Origin: Betaproteobacteria bacterium
Lineage (GTDB): Bacteria > Pseudomonadota > Gammaproteobacteria > Burkholderiales > Burkholderiaceae_A
Assembly (NCBI GenBank): GCA_018970545.1
Contig: JAGWWC010000010.1
Location: 1 to 40,945 of the forward strand
Direction of reading: 5' to 3'
DNA: 40,945 bases
The translations under genes were made by a program, and so were the position numbers. Shown here in pieces: positions 10,196 to 19,263 of this stretch. Below the pieces are notes generated by a model. The model was not told the origin of the DNA. It made no database searches and saw only the letters and a list, made by a program, of their open reading frames with translations. Position 1 is the first letter of the stretch. Every line of letters begins with the position of its first letter.

Positions 10196-11992
10196 ATGCT
10201 CAAGTCTCAACGCGAACAACTCGCAGCCGCCTTGCTCGACAGCCTCCATCGGCTGGCGATGAGCCTGGGTCGGCCGCTTGAGTTTGATCGGGCCACGGTC
10301 GAAGAGAGCCTTGATAAGCCCCGCCAGGCCGAACATGGGGATATTGCAAGCAATATTGCCTTGCGGCTTGCAAAGCCGTTGGCCATGCCGCCGGCGAAAA
10401 TCGGCCAGACCCTCGCCGACAGTCTGCGGGACGATCAGCGGCTGCAGGCGGTTTGCGAGGAGATTTCAGTTGCGGGCCCCGGTTTTATCAATCTGCGACT
10501 TCGGCCCGCTGCCCGCGCCTTGGTACTCGCTGAGATCGCCCGAAATCCGCAGTCATTTGGATCTAAACCAATTCGTGCGGATGCGCCCCAAGTTTTAATT
10601 GAGTTTGTATCGGCCAATCCGACGGGCCCGCTGCATGTGGGCCATGGCCGGCAGGCCGCACTCGGGGATTCGCTGGCCTGCGTGCTTGCGGCCAGTGGCT
10701 ATCGGGTCTCGCGCGAGTTTTATTACAACGATGCGGGCGCCCAGATTCATAATCTGGCCGTTTCAGTTCAGGCCCGTGCTCGCGGAATTGCCCACGATGA
10801 TCCGGCATTTCCTGCGGATGGCTATCGTGGAGCTTACATTGACGAGATTGCACAGGCCTATTGCCAAAAAAAGACAGTCTCAGCCTTTGATGGCGAGCCC
10901 GTTACTTCATCGGGTGATCTCGAGCAGCTCGATACGATACGTCGATTCGCAGTGACCTATCTTCGGCATGAGCAGGACTTGGATCTGCGGGCCTTTGGGG
11001 TCGCCTTTGATCGTTATTACCTAGAGTCATCACTGTATGCCGACGGCCGCGTGGATCGGGCAGTGTCTGCCTTGGTGGCCAGTGGCCATACCTATGAGCA
11101 CGAGGGCGCCTTATGGTTGCGATCGACATCTTTTGGTGACGACAAAGATCGAGTGATGCGCAAATCCGATGGGGGCTATACCTATTTTGTTCCCGACGTT
11201 GCCTATCACATCACCAAATGGGAACGGGGATTTTCTCGTGCGATCAATATCCAGGGCTCCGATCACCACGGCACAATCGCCCGCGTGCGGGCCGGCTTGC
11301 AGGCCCTTGGAATGGGTATTGCCCAGGGTTTTCCAGATTATGTCTTGCACAAGATGGTGACCGTGATGCGCGGCGGCCAGGAGGTCAAGATCTCAAAACG
11401 CGCCGGCAGTTATGTGACGTTACGTGATTTGATTACATGGTCAGGTGAAATTGACAACCCGCTTGATCAGCCGATCGCCGTCGATGAGCAGCGCGGACGG
11501 GATGCGGTGCGATTTTTCCTGGTCTCAAGAAAAGCCGATAGTGAATTTGTTTTCGATGTTGATCTTGCGCTGTCGCGCTCGGAAGACAATCCGGTGTACT
11601 ACGTTCAGTATGCACACGCCCGATGCTGCAGTGTGCTTCAGCAGGCTCAGACTGACTCGCATCAGGTTTTCGGCACTGTCCTTGAGCAGACCGGCGACCA
11701 GGCCCAAGAGATTTTGGGCCGGCTTTGTGCGCCCAAGGAGCAGGGCCTACTGAATCGATTGGCGGAATTTCCCGCGGTGATTGATTACTGTGCGCAAGAG
11801 CTTTCTCCCCACTTGATGGCGTTTTATATGCGTGATCTGGCGGGAGATTTTCATGGCTTCTACAACAGTGAACGTGTGCTGGTCGATGATCCGGCGTTGC
11901 GTGAGGCTCGGCTCTTATTGGTGGCAGCGACCGGGCAAGTGCTGCGGCTTGGATTGGGCCTTCTTGGCGTCTCAGCACCTACAAGGATGTAG
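10196..11992 (+). CDS. argS: Arginine--tRNA ligase
   Basis: A 598-residue class I synthetase charging tRNA-Arg. An N-terminal Arg-specific additional domain occupies residues ~1-125. The HIGH-type motif [13 protein letters not shown] follows [10 protein letters not shown] (~residue 140). The KMSKS-type motif appears as [10 protein letters not shown]. The C-terminal DALR anticodon-binding domain ends the protein. The ATG at 10196 is only 12 nt from the upstream tRNA-Arg and has no visible Shine-Dalgarno. No other start preserves the N-terminal domain. The stop TAG (11990-11992) overlaps the GTG start of the next gene by one base. Confidence 0.97.
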   Translation: MLKSQREQLAAALLDSLHRLAMSLGRPLEFDRATVEESLDKPRQAEHGDIASNIALRLAKPLAMPPAKIGQTLADSLRDDQRLQAVCEEISVAGPGFINLRLRPAARALVLAEIARNPQSFGSKPIRADAPQVLIEFVSANPTGPLHVGHGRQAALGDSLACVLAASGYRVSREFYYNDAGAQIHNLAVSVQARARGIAHDDPAFPADGYRGAYIDEIAQAYCQKKTVSAFDGEPVTSSGDLEQLDTIRRFAVTYLRHEQDLDLRAFGVAFDRYYLESSLYADGRVDRAVSALVASGHTYEHEGALWLRSTSFGDDKDRVMRKSDGGYTYFVPDVAYHITKWERGFSRAINIQGSDHHGTIARVRAGLQALGMGIAQGFPDYVLHKMVTVMRGGQEVKISKRAGSYVTLRDLITWSGEIDNPLDQPIAVDEQRGRDAVRFFLVSRKADSEFVFDVDLALSRSEDNPVYYVQYAHARCCSVLQQAQTDSHQVFGTVLEQTGDQAQEILGRLCAPKEQGLLNRLAEFPAVIDYCAQELSPHLMAFYMRDLAGDFHGFYNSERVLVDDPALREARLLLVAATGQVLRLGLGLLGVSAPTRM

Positions 11993-12561
11993 TGGTAGAG
12001 TCTTTTTCCATGCGTCCAAGTGCAGTCCCGAACTCAAGACTACGACAGCCCAAGCAAAGCGGATTTCGCCTCAGCCCGTTCATGACCGGCCTGGCAACCG
12101 GCCTGGTTGCGGCCGCGCTGATTGCGCTTTACATCACGCAGTCTTCGTTGCCGTTTGTGGATCGCGTTGGGACCCGCAGCGCCGATAAATCGAAGGCCGC
12201 CACCCAGCGTGCAGAGTCCGAGGAACCGATTGATCCGAATAAAGGTCTAAACGCGAAGGATTCCGGTGAAGTTGAATCTGCTGCTGAGGCAGGAATTGAA
12301 ACAAAAACAGTCTCGCCCACGGGCATGGCCTATTTGATTCAGGTGGGCGCTTTTCGGGCAATCGAGGACGCAGAGCAGATGCGGGCGCGCATGGCGATTC
12401 TTGGATTTGAGGCCCGTGTGAGTAACACGGAAAAAGACGGCCAGACCTTGCACCGGGTTCGGCTTGGCCCCTATGGCTCGCTAGAGGATCTCAACAAGGC
12501 AAGGGTGAGGGTGTTGGAAAACGGAATCGACTCGACTGTGATCCGCGTCAATATGCGTTAG
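11992..12561 (+). CDS. SPOR-domain membrane protein
   Basis: A 189-residue bitopic protein. Residues ~33-50 (MTGLATGLVAAALIALYI) form one membrane segment after a basic N-terminus. A low-complexity Ala/Glu/Lys linker follows to ~105. The C-terminal ~80 residues form a SPOR domain (AYLIQVGAFRAIEDAEQMR, then RVRLGPYGSLEDL). SPOR domains bind glycan strands stripped of stem peptides and usually locate to the division septum, so an FtsN-like or envelope role is likely. The GTG at 11992 overlaps the argS stop (TAGTG) and has AAGGA just upstream. An ATG 18 bp later is the alternative. The argS-SPOR-dsbA order is, as far as I recall, common in Burkholderiales. Confidence 0.85.
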   Translation: MVESFSMRPSAVPNSRLRQPKQSGFRLSPFMTGLATGLVAAALIALYITQSSLPFVDRVGTRSADKSKAATQRAESEEPIDPNKGLNAKDSGEVESAAEAGIETKTVSPTGMAYLIQVGAFRAIEDAEQMRARMAILGFEARVSNTEKDGQTLHRVRLGPYGSLEDLNKARVRVLENGIDSTVIRVNMR

Positions 12562-12573
12562 GGAAAAAAGAAG

Positions 12574-13221
12574 ATGAATCGAAGAACTTTTGCTCAGGCG
12601 GCCGCATGCGCCGCCGTTCTTGCCTCAGCCGGCCTGCCACGCGTCTTTGCACAGGCTAGCGCGCCCGACGAGGGCATTGACTATCGAGTCTTGCGCGAGT
12701 CGGTGCCAACATCAAGCCCGGGAAAAATCGAGGTCCTCGAATTTTTTTGGTATGCATGTCCGCATTGCTATCAGCTGGAGCCTCACTTGGGCCGCTGGAA
12801 GCCCTCCCTAGGTCAGGACGTTGCCTTTAAACGGATTCATGTCGCGTTTCGTGGAGATACCCATCAAAAGATCTTCTACACCCTGGAGGCCCTTGGCCGT
12901 GCCGACGCCCTGACGGCGAAAGTCTTTGAGGAGATCCATCAACGGAATAATCCGTTGACGGGCTTGCCCGAAGTCCTTGACTGGGCAAAGCGTCAGGGAC
13001 TGGATCTGCCGAAGTTTGAGGCCGCATGGAATTCGTTCGGCGTGCAGACCCAACAAAAGCGTGCCAATGCCCTGGTCGCTGGCTATCGGGTCGAGGGAGT
13101 GCCGACCTTTGGCATTAATGGCCGTTATGTGACGTCGCCTGCAATGGTGGGTGGCAGCCATACACGTGCACTGCAAATCGTTGATTTCCTGATTGCTCAG
13201 GAGCGCAAGACCAAGCGTTAA
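12574..13221 (+). CDS. dsbA: Thiol:disulfide interchange protein DsbA
   Basis: A 215-residue periplasmic disulfide oxidoreductase that introduces disulfides into exported proteins. Residues 1-27 form a signal peptide (MNRRTFAQ basic start, hydrophobic Ala-rich core, cleavage near VFAQA). The active site is CPHC within FFWYACPHCYQLEP. The cis-proline loop is EGVPTFGING, and the inserted helical domain lies between. The ATG at 12574 comes 12 bp after the SPOR gene, with an AAAAAAGAAG purine tract upstream. The stop TAA (13219-13221) overlaps the rsmI stop on the other strand. The DsbB partner is not in the window. Confidence 0.93.
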   Translation: MNRRTFAQAAACAAVLASAGLPRVFAQASAPDEGIDYRVLRESVPTSSPGKIEVLEFFWYACPHCYQLEPHLGRWKPSLGQDVAFKRIHVAFRGDTHQKIFYTLEALGRADALTAKVFEEIHQRNNPLTGLPEVLDWAKRQGLDLPKFEAAWNSFGVQTQQKRANALVAGYRVEGVPTFGINGRYVTSPAMVGGSHTRALQIVDFLIAQERKTKR

Positions 13222-14093
13222 GTTTTTTGTGCGTTTAGCACGGCCTGATACGCTGCCTCGCGCGAGACATGGGCAAGCTTCATTAAGCACTTGGCTGCCC
13301 GGGCAGGTGTCATCTCGGCACAAAGTATTTTTGCCCACTCGTGCAGCGGTACCTCGGCCGGATTTTTAAGCGGCCGATCACCCAGATCAAAAACCCAGAC
13401 CAGCTCACCTTTGGATGAACCAGGGTCTCGTTGCTGTAGGGCCTCTAGTTCAATTGCTACCTCAGCGATTGTTCCGCGCAACAGGGTCTCAAACTGCTTG
13501 GTCATCTCGCGGGCATGTAGCATCAGGGTCTCGGGCCCGAAAACCGCTGCGCAATCGACAAGACAAGCCGCTGCCCGGTGGGGCGCCTCGAATATCACCG
13601 CAATTCCACGTGCTTCGAGGATCTGCGATAGCCAGCTGCGGCGGGCGCCCGCCTTGGTGGGCGCGAACCCCCAAAAGCTCATCGGCCAGCGGACAAAACC
13701 GGAAATGCTCAAAGCGCTGATGACTGCGCTTGGGCCGGGCAGTGCGACAACGGGCAGGCCCGACTCCCATGCAGCCCGGACGAGAAAGCTGCCGGGATCG
13801 GAGATGGCCGGTGTTCCAGCATCAGAAATCAAGACAATGGACTTTTCCGCATCGAGCTCCTTTATCGCCGCATGCAGTGCAGACTTCTCATTGTGGCCGT
13901 GCAGTGCGCGAATACTTGATCTCGGCCGATGTAGTCCGAGGGCAGTCAGCAGCATCTGGGCCCGGCGGGTGTCCTCTGCATAAAGCAGGTCACATTCCGC
14001 GAGGGCTTGTCGGACCCGCTCGGAGATATCGGACAGATGGCCGATTGGAGTCGCCGCTACATACAATCCTGGCGGAAATGAAGACTGCTGCAT
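13218..14093 (-). CDS. rsmI: 16S rRNA (cytidine1402-2'-O)-methyltransferase RsmI
   Basis: A SAM-dependent tetrapyrrole-methylase-fold enzyme of 291 residues that 2'-O-methylates C1402 of 16S rRNA. The N-terminal LYVAATPIGHLSDISERV, AEDTRRAQMLL, ISDAGTPAISDPG and ALPGPSAVISAL are family signatures. One deviation is ATPIGH, where most members have ATPIGN. I chose ATG at 14093 because it leaves ~10 residues before the first beta-strand. The longer frame to 14165 overlaps yraN. It is divergent from yraN with almost no spacer and converges on dsbA with overlapping stops. Confidence 0.94.
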   Translation of the reverse strand: MQQSSFPPGLYVAATPIGHLSDISERVRQALAECDLLYAEDTRRAQMLLTALGLHRPRSSIRALHGHNEKSALHAAIKELDAEKSIVLISDAGTPAISDPGSFLVRAAWESGLPVVALPGPSAVISALSISGFVRWPMSFWGFAPTKAGARRSWLSQILEARGIAVIFEAPHRAAACLVDCAAVFGPETLMLHAREMTKQFETLLRGTIAEVAIELEALQQRDPGSSKGELVWVFDLGDRPLKNPAEVPLHEWAKILCAEMTPARAAKCLMKLAHVSREAAYQAVLNAQKT

Positions 14094-14116
14094 CCCCGTA
14101 TTCTCACCCACAATTG

Positions 14117-14482
14117 ATGGCTTTCGAACGTCAGCGTCGGGGCCGCGTGGCCGAGCAGCGGGCACTTGGCCTGCTGCAGGACAACGGACTGAGGCTTCTG
14201 GCTCGCAACGTTCGCTTTCGTGTCGGTGAGCTTGATCTCATCATGCAGGACCGCGAGACCATTGTTTTTGTGGAGGTTCGATTTCGCAGCCCCTCGCGCT
14301 ACGGAGGTGCAGCGTCGACCATAGCGCGAAAAAAACAACAACGCCTGATTCGAGCCGCATACTGCTGGATACAGATGCAGTTTGCGAGTGATGAGCCCGC
14401 CAGTCGCTTTGATGTCGTGACGCTGGATGGGCAGGCGGTCGAGTGGATTCGGGGTGCTTTTGGCGTTTCGGGGCCTCTATAA
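14117..14482 (+). CDS. yraN: YraN family (UPF0102) endonuclease-like protein
   Basis: A 121-residue protein of the UPF0102/YraN family, with a Holliday-junction-resolvase-like nuclease fold and no settled function. The family pattern is complete: an N-terminal RRGRVAEQRA helix, LLARNVRFRVGELDLIMQD with the acidic Glu/Asp, and IVFVEVRFRS. The genes beside it (rsmI, then a BON lipoprotein) match the usual rsmI-yraN-yraP neighbourhood. An ATG at 14078 would add 13 residues but would overlap the divergent rsmI start at 14093, so I chose 14117. Neither start has a clear ribosome site. Confidence 0.85.
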   Translation: MAFERQRRGRVAEQRALGLLQDNGLRLLARNVRFRVGELDLIMQDRETIVFVEVRFRSPSRYGGAASTIARKKQQRLIRAAYCWIQMQFASDEPASRFDVVTLDGQAVEWIRGAFGVSGPL

Positions 14483-14512
14483 TGAGGACTGATGTGCCGA
14501 GGAGAACAACTG

Positions 14513-15286
14513 ATGAGCCCAAAATTTTCTACGTCGATGTTTGTGCGAACTGCAGTGATCGCTGTCGCTTTGGGATCTGGCGCGACGCTGTTGACCGGCT
14601 GTTTTCCCGTGGTGGCGACCAGCATGGTGGCGGGTGCGCTTGCCATTACGGATCGACGCACGGCCGGGGCCCAGGCTGAGGACACGGCCATTGAGATTAA
14701 GGCCTTTAACCGCTTTCGCGAGCGCTTGAAGTCAGAACAGATTTCACTCACGGTGACTAGCTTTAATCGCATCGCGTTGCTGACAGGTTATGTTCCCAAT
14801 GAACAAGCCCGCGCTGAGGCGGTCCAGTTGGTTCAGTCTATCGACAACGTTCGGTCGGTGATTAATGAGGTGGCCATCGGGCCCGCTCCCTCGGTGCGGG
14901 CCTTTGGTGTGGACACAGTGCTCACCGCTCGCGTGAAAGCCTCATTGCTTGAGGCCAAAGATGTTCAGGCAAATGTAATTAAGGTCTATACCGATGCCAG
15001 CACCGTCTATCTGATGGGCGTTGTGACGGATCGCGAGGCAAAGCGGGCGACTGACATTGCTTCGCGTGTGACGGGTGTCCGCCGAGTGATTCGTGCGTTC
15101 GAGGTCATTTCCGAGGAGGAGCTGGCAAGAATTCAGCTGCAGACCGGCGGTGTTGGAAATACGGCACCTGTTTCTGCGCCGCCACCTTCGGCGCGGCCAC
15201 TCTCGGCCTCGCCGGCAACACCCGCGGCGCCCAGCGCAGCGGCGCCGGCGGCTGAAACCGGTGCGGTGGTGACACCGATTCGTTAG
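14513..15286 (+). CDS. Outer-membrane lipoprotein with two BON domains (DolP/YraP-like)
   Basis: A 257-residue predicted lipoprotein. A signal peptide ends in lipobox LTGC (~residues 24-27 from the ATG at 14513), so the Cys would be acylated. Two BON domains follow (first with FNRIALLTGYVPNEQARAEA, second with DASTVYLMGVVTDREAKRA). The pattern and position after yraN match DolP (YraP), which binds anionic phospholipids at the division site and supports outer-membrane integrity. The C-terminal ~45 residues are an Ala/Pro/Ser tail that is absent from E. coli DolP, from memory. Start at 14513 is supported by GAGGAG eight bases upstream. An earlier ATG at 14492 lacks this. Its stop overlaps that of the CopZ-like gene. 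Confidence 0.85.
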   Translation: MSPKFSTSMFVRTAVIAVALGSGATLLTGCFPVVATSMVAGALAITDRRTAGAQAEDTAIEIKAFNRFRERLKSEQISLTVTSFNRIALLTGYVPNEQARAEAVQLVQSIDNVRSVINEVAIGPAPSVRAFGVDTVLTARVKASLLEAKDVQANVIKVYTDASTVYLMGVVTDREAKRATDIASRVTGVRRVIRAFEVISEEELARIQLQTGGVGNTAPVSAPPPSARPLSASPATPAAPSAAAPAAETGAVVTPIR

Positions 15287-15293
15287 CGAATCG
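15276..15293. repeat. Small inverted repeat containing two convergent stop codons
   Basis: CGATTCG (15276-15282) and CGAATCG (15287-15293) form a perfect 7-bp stem around the loop TTAG. The loop holds the TAG stop of the BON lipoprotein gene and, on the other strand, the TAA stop of the CopZ-like gene. No T-run follows, so an intrinsic terminator is not certain. Confidence 0.5.
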
Positions 15294-15507
15294 TGCAGTC
15301 AAATCCGGCGGCACTGACCGAATCACAAATCTGACGGGCCGCGGCCTCACGCTCATCGACGGAAAGCGTGGGCCGCCAGATGACCCGGGCGTTGCCTTCG
15401 GCTCGGGCGACGTCGGCCTGATCGACACCATCAACGCTGAGAATTATTTTTTTCACGGATTGCTCGCAGCCACCACAGGTCATCCCATCGATTCGAAATT
15501 CAGTCAT
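15283..15507 (-). CDS. Heavy-metal-associated domain protein, CopZ-like copper chaperone
   Basis: A 74-residue single HMA domain with the metal site MTCGGCEQ near the N-terminus and a predicted ferredoxin-like fold. Such proteins carry Cu(I) to copper ATPases. It lies 19 bp downstream of copA on the same strand, which supports a copper-chaperone role. The ATG at 15507 has a GGGAG ribosome site. The longer open frame to 15579 runs into copA and is not needed. CopZ, or a detached regulatory HMA domain, is the best reading. Metal specificity is inferred from the neighbour. Confidence 0.85.
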   Translation of the reverse strand: MTEFRIDGMTCGGCEQSVKKIILSVDGVDQADVARAEGNARVIWRPTLSVDEREAAARQICDSVSAAGFDCTIR

Positions 15508-15526
15508 TCGCAACTCCCGCCTTGGA

Positions 15527-17758
15527 TCAAGAACTAAAAGCCGGCTTTTTCCACCGCAGCAGCCGGACTGCATTGCCAATCACAGCCGCCGAGCTCAGCG
15601 CCATCGCGCTGCCTGCGATGACAGGAGAGAGCATGCCGAGGGCTGCCATTGGAACGGCAGCGATATTGAAAACAAAAGCAAACATGAGATTTTCTTTTAC
15701 TCTGCGCAGGACATCCTTTGCAAGCGCAAGGCTTGCAGCACAGTCACGAATTGGCGCCGCAGTTGAGAGTGTTAAATCGGCGCTTTTTACTGTGAGTGTT
15801 GCGCCGGATGCCATGGCAATTCCCAGATCAGCATGGGCCATGGCCGATGCATCGTTAAGTCCATCGCCAACCATGGCCACGCCATCGCCCGATTGTCGCC
15901 AGGCATCGAGCCGGGCGGCTTTCTCTTGCGGCCCCAGCTGGGCAAGGAACTCAATGCCGCCAAGACTCTGGGCGATGCGTTGCACGGCCGCCTCGCGATC
16001 ACCGCTCATGATCGACACCTGAATTCCCATTTTCTTTAGGCTGGCAAGTCCATCTGCAGCGTCGTGTCGGGGCCGATCGCTGATCCAGATTCGGCCACTC
16101 CACTGGTCATCAATTGCGACATCAACCGCACTGACATCGGTATGGAGGGCCAGGACTGATTGCGGCGGTGTGGACGGGGAAATCCACGACGAACTTCCAA
16201 CCCGAATCGACTTTCCCACAAACGGCCCACTCTCAACGCGGGCGCGGACTCCGCCCCCCGCAACGTAATGCACATCACTGCAGCGGGGCATTGGCCTGCC
16301 GGCCGCATACGACAGCAGGCTGCCGGCAAGCGGATGTTCAACGCCCTGTTCGGCTGCGCAGGCTGCCGCGAGCCAATCTGGCCAAGGCTTTTCATGTGAG
16401 TCCTCGGCCAACCGGGTCTCTGATTCTGAGTCTGCAAAGCCAATCAGAAAGGGCCGGCCCGAAGTAAGTGTCCCGGTTTTGTCAAAAACGACGCGATGTA
16501 TCCGAGAAGCCTGCTGCAGGGCTCGCGCATTTTGAAAAAACCACCCCATCTGCGCTGCCCTGGCCAGGCCTGCGGCGATCGCGGCGGGCGTGGCCAGTCC
16601 CAGTGCGCAGGGGCAGGCGACGACCAGGACTGCAATCGCGCTACTGACGGCCGCTGAGGCGGGCCGATCGAAAAATAAATGGCCCAGAAAAGTGAGGCCG
16701 GCCAAGATGAGCACCATCGGAACAAAGACTGCAGCGATGCGGTCTGCCAGCGCACCAATCGGAGCCCGTGAGGCCAACGCGGAAAGCATTTTTTCTCCGA
16801 GCTGTGCCCGACGGGATTGCGAAAAATCGCAGCTGACGGTTGCCGTGATGGTGCCGCTGAGGTTGGTGCATCCGGCGTAAATGGCGTCGCCGACATGCTT
16901 TACCACTGGCATGCTCTCACCGGTCATGCTGCTCTCATCAATCTCGGTATCGCCCTCAGTGATGACCGCGTCAAGGCTGATGGCCTGATTGGGCAGCAGT
17001 CGAATCTGGCGGCCCTGGCGGATTGCCTCAGGCGGCAGCTGGACCCACTGGCCGGTCTCGGGTTCTCGTACCGCAATTTCAGCTGGATCGAGGCGGGTGA
17101 GTTTTTCAATGGCGGACAGGGCCTGGCCTCGGGCGCGCTGCTCAAGTGTTTTACCGATTCGAACCATCGCAATCACAATGATTGAGGTCTCAAAATACAG
17201 GGCCCCATGGCCTTCTTCTTGCGGCAGTCCGCCCGCCATTACTGAAACCGACCCGAAAAAAGCAGCCAGCGAGCCAATACTGATCAGGGTTTCCATATTT
17301 GCACTGCCTGCGCGGGCCGCCCGCAGTGCACTCTGATAAAACGGCCACGCCACAACCGTCTGCATCACCAGCGCTAATGCAAACTGGACCGGCGCTGGCA
17401 CCCAGCCGTGATGGCCGCTGAGCATGCTGGCCATTTCAATGAGCATGATGGCCAAGGCGACTAGCGAAAATATGAGGCGAAATGCCTCAATCCCTTGCGG
17501 GACATGATCCTGGTCTGGTGAACGCGGCCAGGTGGACAGTCTCTGGCGGGTGAGACTTGGGCCCAATGGCCGCGCATCGTAGCCTGCCCTGCGGACTGCG
17601 GCGATCGCATCGTCAAGCGATAGGCCAGTGATTCGCGCCCGATGCTCAAGCAGACTGACCTCGGCAGTCACGCCCGGAAGTCGGGACAGCACGCGCTCGA
17701 TACGACTCGAGCAGGCGCTGCAGGTCATGCCCTCTATGTGGAGATCAATGATGCTCAT
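15527..17758 (-). CDS. copA: P1B-type copper-translocating ATPase
   Basis: A 743-residue heavy-metal P-type ATPase exporting Cu(I) from the cytoplasm. Domains in order: one N-terminal HMA domain with GMTCSACSSR; paired transmembrane helices; actuator loop with TGES (MTGESMPV); TM helix with the CPCAL metal-binding motif; phosphorylation site DKTGT; the HP of the nucleotide-binding domain (VEHPLAGS); and hinge motif GDGLNDASAM. Start at ATG 17758 (MSIIDLHIEGM) leaves the HMA domain intact. An ATG at 17788 would add 10 residues and overlap the divergent tlpA-like gene. Only 9 bp separate the two divergent starts. No CueR gene is seen nearby. Confidence 0.93.
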   Translation of the reverse strand: MSIIDLHIEGMTCSACSSRIERVLSRLPGVTAEVSLLEHRARITGLSLDDAIAAVRRAGYDARPLGPSLTRQRLSTWPRSPDQDHVPQGIEAFRLIFSLVALAIMLIEMASMLSGHHGWVPAPVQFALALVMQTVVAWPFYQSALRAARAGSANMETLISIGSLAAFFGSVSVMAGGLPQEEGHGALYFETSIIVIAMVRIGKTLEQRARGQALSAIEKLTRLDPAEIAVREPETGQWVQLPPEAIRQGRQIRLLPNQAISLDAVITEGDTEIDESSMTGESMPVVKHVGDAIYAGCTNLSGTITATVSCDFSQSRRAQLGEKMLSALASRAPIGALADRIAAVFVPMVLILAGLTFLGHLFFDRPASAAVSSAIAVLVVACPCALGLATPAAIAAGLARAAQMGWFFQNARALQQASRIHRVVFDKTGTLTSGRPFLIGFADSESETRLAEDSHEKPWPDWLAAACAAEQGVEHPLAGSLLSYAAGRPMPRCSDVHYVAGGGVRARVESGPFVGKSIRVGSSSWISPSTPPQSVLALHTDVSAVDVAIDDQWSGRIWISDRPRHDAADGLASLKKMGIQVSIMSGDREAAVQRIAQSLGGIEFLAQLGPQEKAARLDAWRQSGDGVAMVGDGLNDASAMAHADLGIAMASGATLTVKSADLTLSTAAPIRDCAASLALAKDVLRRVKENLMFAFVFNIAAVPMAALGMLSPVIAGSAMALSSAAVIGNAVRLLRWKKPAFSS

Positions 17759-17767
17759 GTTTTTATA

Positions 17768-18310
17768 ATGCCACTCATGAAAACACATCTCTTCGCATCG
17801 CCGCCCACGTCGGCAAAAAAGTCGCGCCTTCCGCTGCTGGCCGCGTTGCTCATCCTGCTTGCAGTCGCGATCGGTGCGGCCATGATGCTGCGGGCCCAGC
17901 CCGCCCCGTCAATCAGCGGCAAGACCATCGCGGGAGCGGTCGTGGGCCCTGAGGCCCTCAAGGGCAGGCCCTATCTCGTGAATTTCTGGGCGACAAGCTG
18001 TGTAACCTGTGTCAAAGAGATGCCCGATCTCACCGCGGTACATCAGGAATTTCAGGCGCGCGGCTATCAGACCATTGCTGTGGCCATGAGTTACGACCGA
18101 CCCGATTACATTGTGAGCTTTGTTCGGGATCGGGGCCTACCTTTTCTTGTAATTCATGATCAGGATGGCGCCTGGGCCAAGGCTTACGGCGATGTCGCGG
18201 TAACGCCCACCACATTTCTGGTAGATCGAGACGGAAAAATCATCAAGCGTTACGTTGGCGAGCCTAATTTTTCTGAACTTCGAAAAATTATTGCACGCGA
18301 GCTGGGCTAA
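17768..18310 (+). CDS. TlpA/ResA-type membrane-anchored thioredoxin
   Basis: A protein of 180 residues with one N-terminal membrane helix ([20 protein letters not shown], ~residues 20-42) and a periplasmic thioredoxin domain. The redox motif is CVTC in [16 protein letters not shown], and the cis-Pro loop is [11 protein letters not shown]. Such proteins reduce periplasmic cysteines, often for cytochrome c or CuA maturation. The divergent copper ATPase makes a copper-site role attractive, but this is inference. Start options are ATG 17768 and ATG 17777. The first overlaps a TATAAT-like string. The stop TAA overlaps that of lipA. No dedicated partner (such as CcdA) is adjacent. Confidence 0.85.
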   Translation: MPLMKTHLFASPPTSAKKSRLPLLAALLILLAVAIGAAMMLRAQPAPSISGKTIAGAVVGPEALKGRPYLVNFWATSCVTCVKEMPDLTAVHQEFQARGYQTIAVAMSYDRPDYIVSFVRDRGLPFLVIHDQDGAWAKAYGDVAVTPTTFLVDRDGKIIKRYVGEPNFSELRKIIARELG

Positions 18311-19263
18311 GCCGGCTGAAAAAATCCTGCCTGATGGGCCTGCTGGTCGGCATGGTAGGACGACCGCACCAGGGCGCCTACGGCCGCATGGGTAAAACCC
18401 ATGTCTTTGGCCTGGTCCTCGAACATCTTGAACGTATCGGGATGCACATAGCGGCGAACTGGCAGATGGCTTACCGAGGGCGCGAGATATTGGCCGATGG
18501 TGAGCATGTCGATGTCGTGGGCACGCATGTCGCTCATGACGTCAAGAATCTCTTCGTCGGTCTCTCCCAGGCCCACCATGAGGCCGCTCTTGGTGGGAAT
18601 GCCCGGCACCTCTTGCTTAAACTGCTTCAGTAACGTGAGCGAGTGTTGATAGTCAGACCCCGGCCGCGCTTCCTTGTACAGTCGCGGCACGGTCTCAAGA
18701 TTGTGATTCATGACATCGGGAGGGGCCGCCTTCAGAATTTCAAGGGCCCGATCAAGACGGCCACGAAAATCTGGCACCAGGACCTCAATCTGGGTCTGAG
18801 GCGATTGCTGGCGCACTTCTTGAATGCATTCCACAAAATGCTGGGCACCCCCATCGCGGAGATCATCACGATCCACGCTGGTGATCACGACGTAGCGAAG
18901 CTTCAGCGCAGCGATAGTCTTGGCAAGATTTTTAGGCTCATGGACATCAAGCGGATCCGGCCGTCCATGGCCAACATCGCAAAATGGGCAGCGTCGTGTG
19001 CATTTATCGCCCATGATCATGAAGGTGGCAGTGCCCTTGCCGAAACATTCCCCGATATTGGGACAGGAGGCCTCTTCGCAGACCGTGTATAGATTGTGCT
19101 CGCGCAGGATATTTTTGATTTCTAAAAAGCGTGTGCTGGCACTGGCGGCCTTTACGCGAATCCAATCTGGCTTGGGCAGCGGTGCTGCCGCTACGACCTT
19201 AATCGGAATGCGGGAGGTCTTTTCAGCGCCCTTTTGTTTTTTTGTTGGGTCGTAGGTGCTCAC
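18307..19263 (-). CDS. lipA: Lipoyl synthase
   Basis: A radical-SAM enzyme of 318 residues that inserts two sulfurs into protein-bound octanoyl groups. The auxiliary cluster cysteines appear in [14 protein letters not shown] and the radical-SAM cluster in CTRRCPFCD. The C-terminal RSSYHAD holds the serine ligand. I prefer the GTG start at 19263, which overlaps the lipB stop as GTGA and implies coupled translation. The frame continues upstream to ATG 19311, which would overlap lipB by about 50 bp. lipA is the last gene of the probable vanZ-to-lipA operon and acts directly after LipB. Its stop overlaps the tlpA-like stop. Confidence 0.96.
   Translation of the reverse strand: MSTYDPTKKQKGAEKTSRIPIKVVAAAPLPKPDWIRVKAASASTRFLEIKNILREHNLYTVCEEASCPNIGECFGKGTATFMIMGDKCTRRCPFCDVGHGRPDPLDVHEPKNLAKTIAALKLRYVVITSVDRDDLRDGGAQHFVECIQEVRQQSPQTQIEVLVPDFRGRLDRALEILKAAPPDVMNHNLETVPRLYKEARPGSDYQHSLTLLKQFKQEVPGIPTKSGLMVGLGETDEEILDVMSDMRAHDIDMLTIGQYLAPSVSHLPVRRYVHPDTFKMFEDQAKDMGFTHAAVGALVRSSYHADQQAHQAGFFQPA

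Noticed and set aside
13220-13245. T-run (TTTTTT) after dsbA with a weak GCGCAA/TTGTGC stem
   Set aside because: The stem contains a wobble pair, has a long loop, and the T-run lies inside rsmI. Not convincing as an intrinsic terminator.
13291-13983. Long open frame (~230 codons) on the + strand opposite rsmI
   Set aside because: Antisense shadow of a clear methyltransferase gene with low-complexity Ser/Arg/Ala composition.
13730-14077. Upstream extension of the yraN frame
   Set aside because: These codons are antisense to rsmI and lack similarity to the YraN family. The real start is at 14117 or possibly 14078.
17764-17769. Perfect TATAAT in the 9-bp copA/tlpA divergent gap
   Set aside because: It overlaps the tlpA-like start codon itself and has no -35 at a suitable distance, so it cannot drive that gene from the ATG at 17768. 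Not listed as a promoter.
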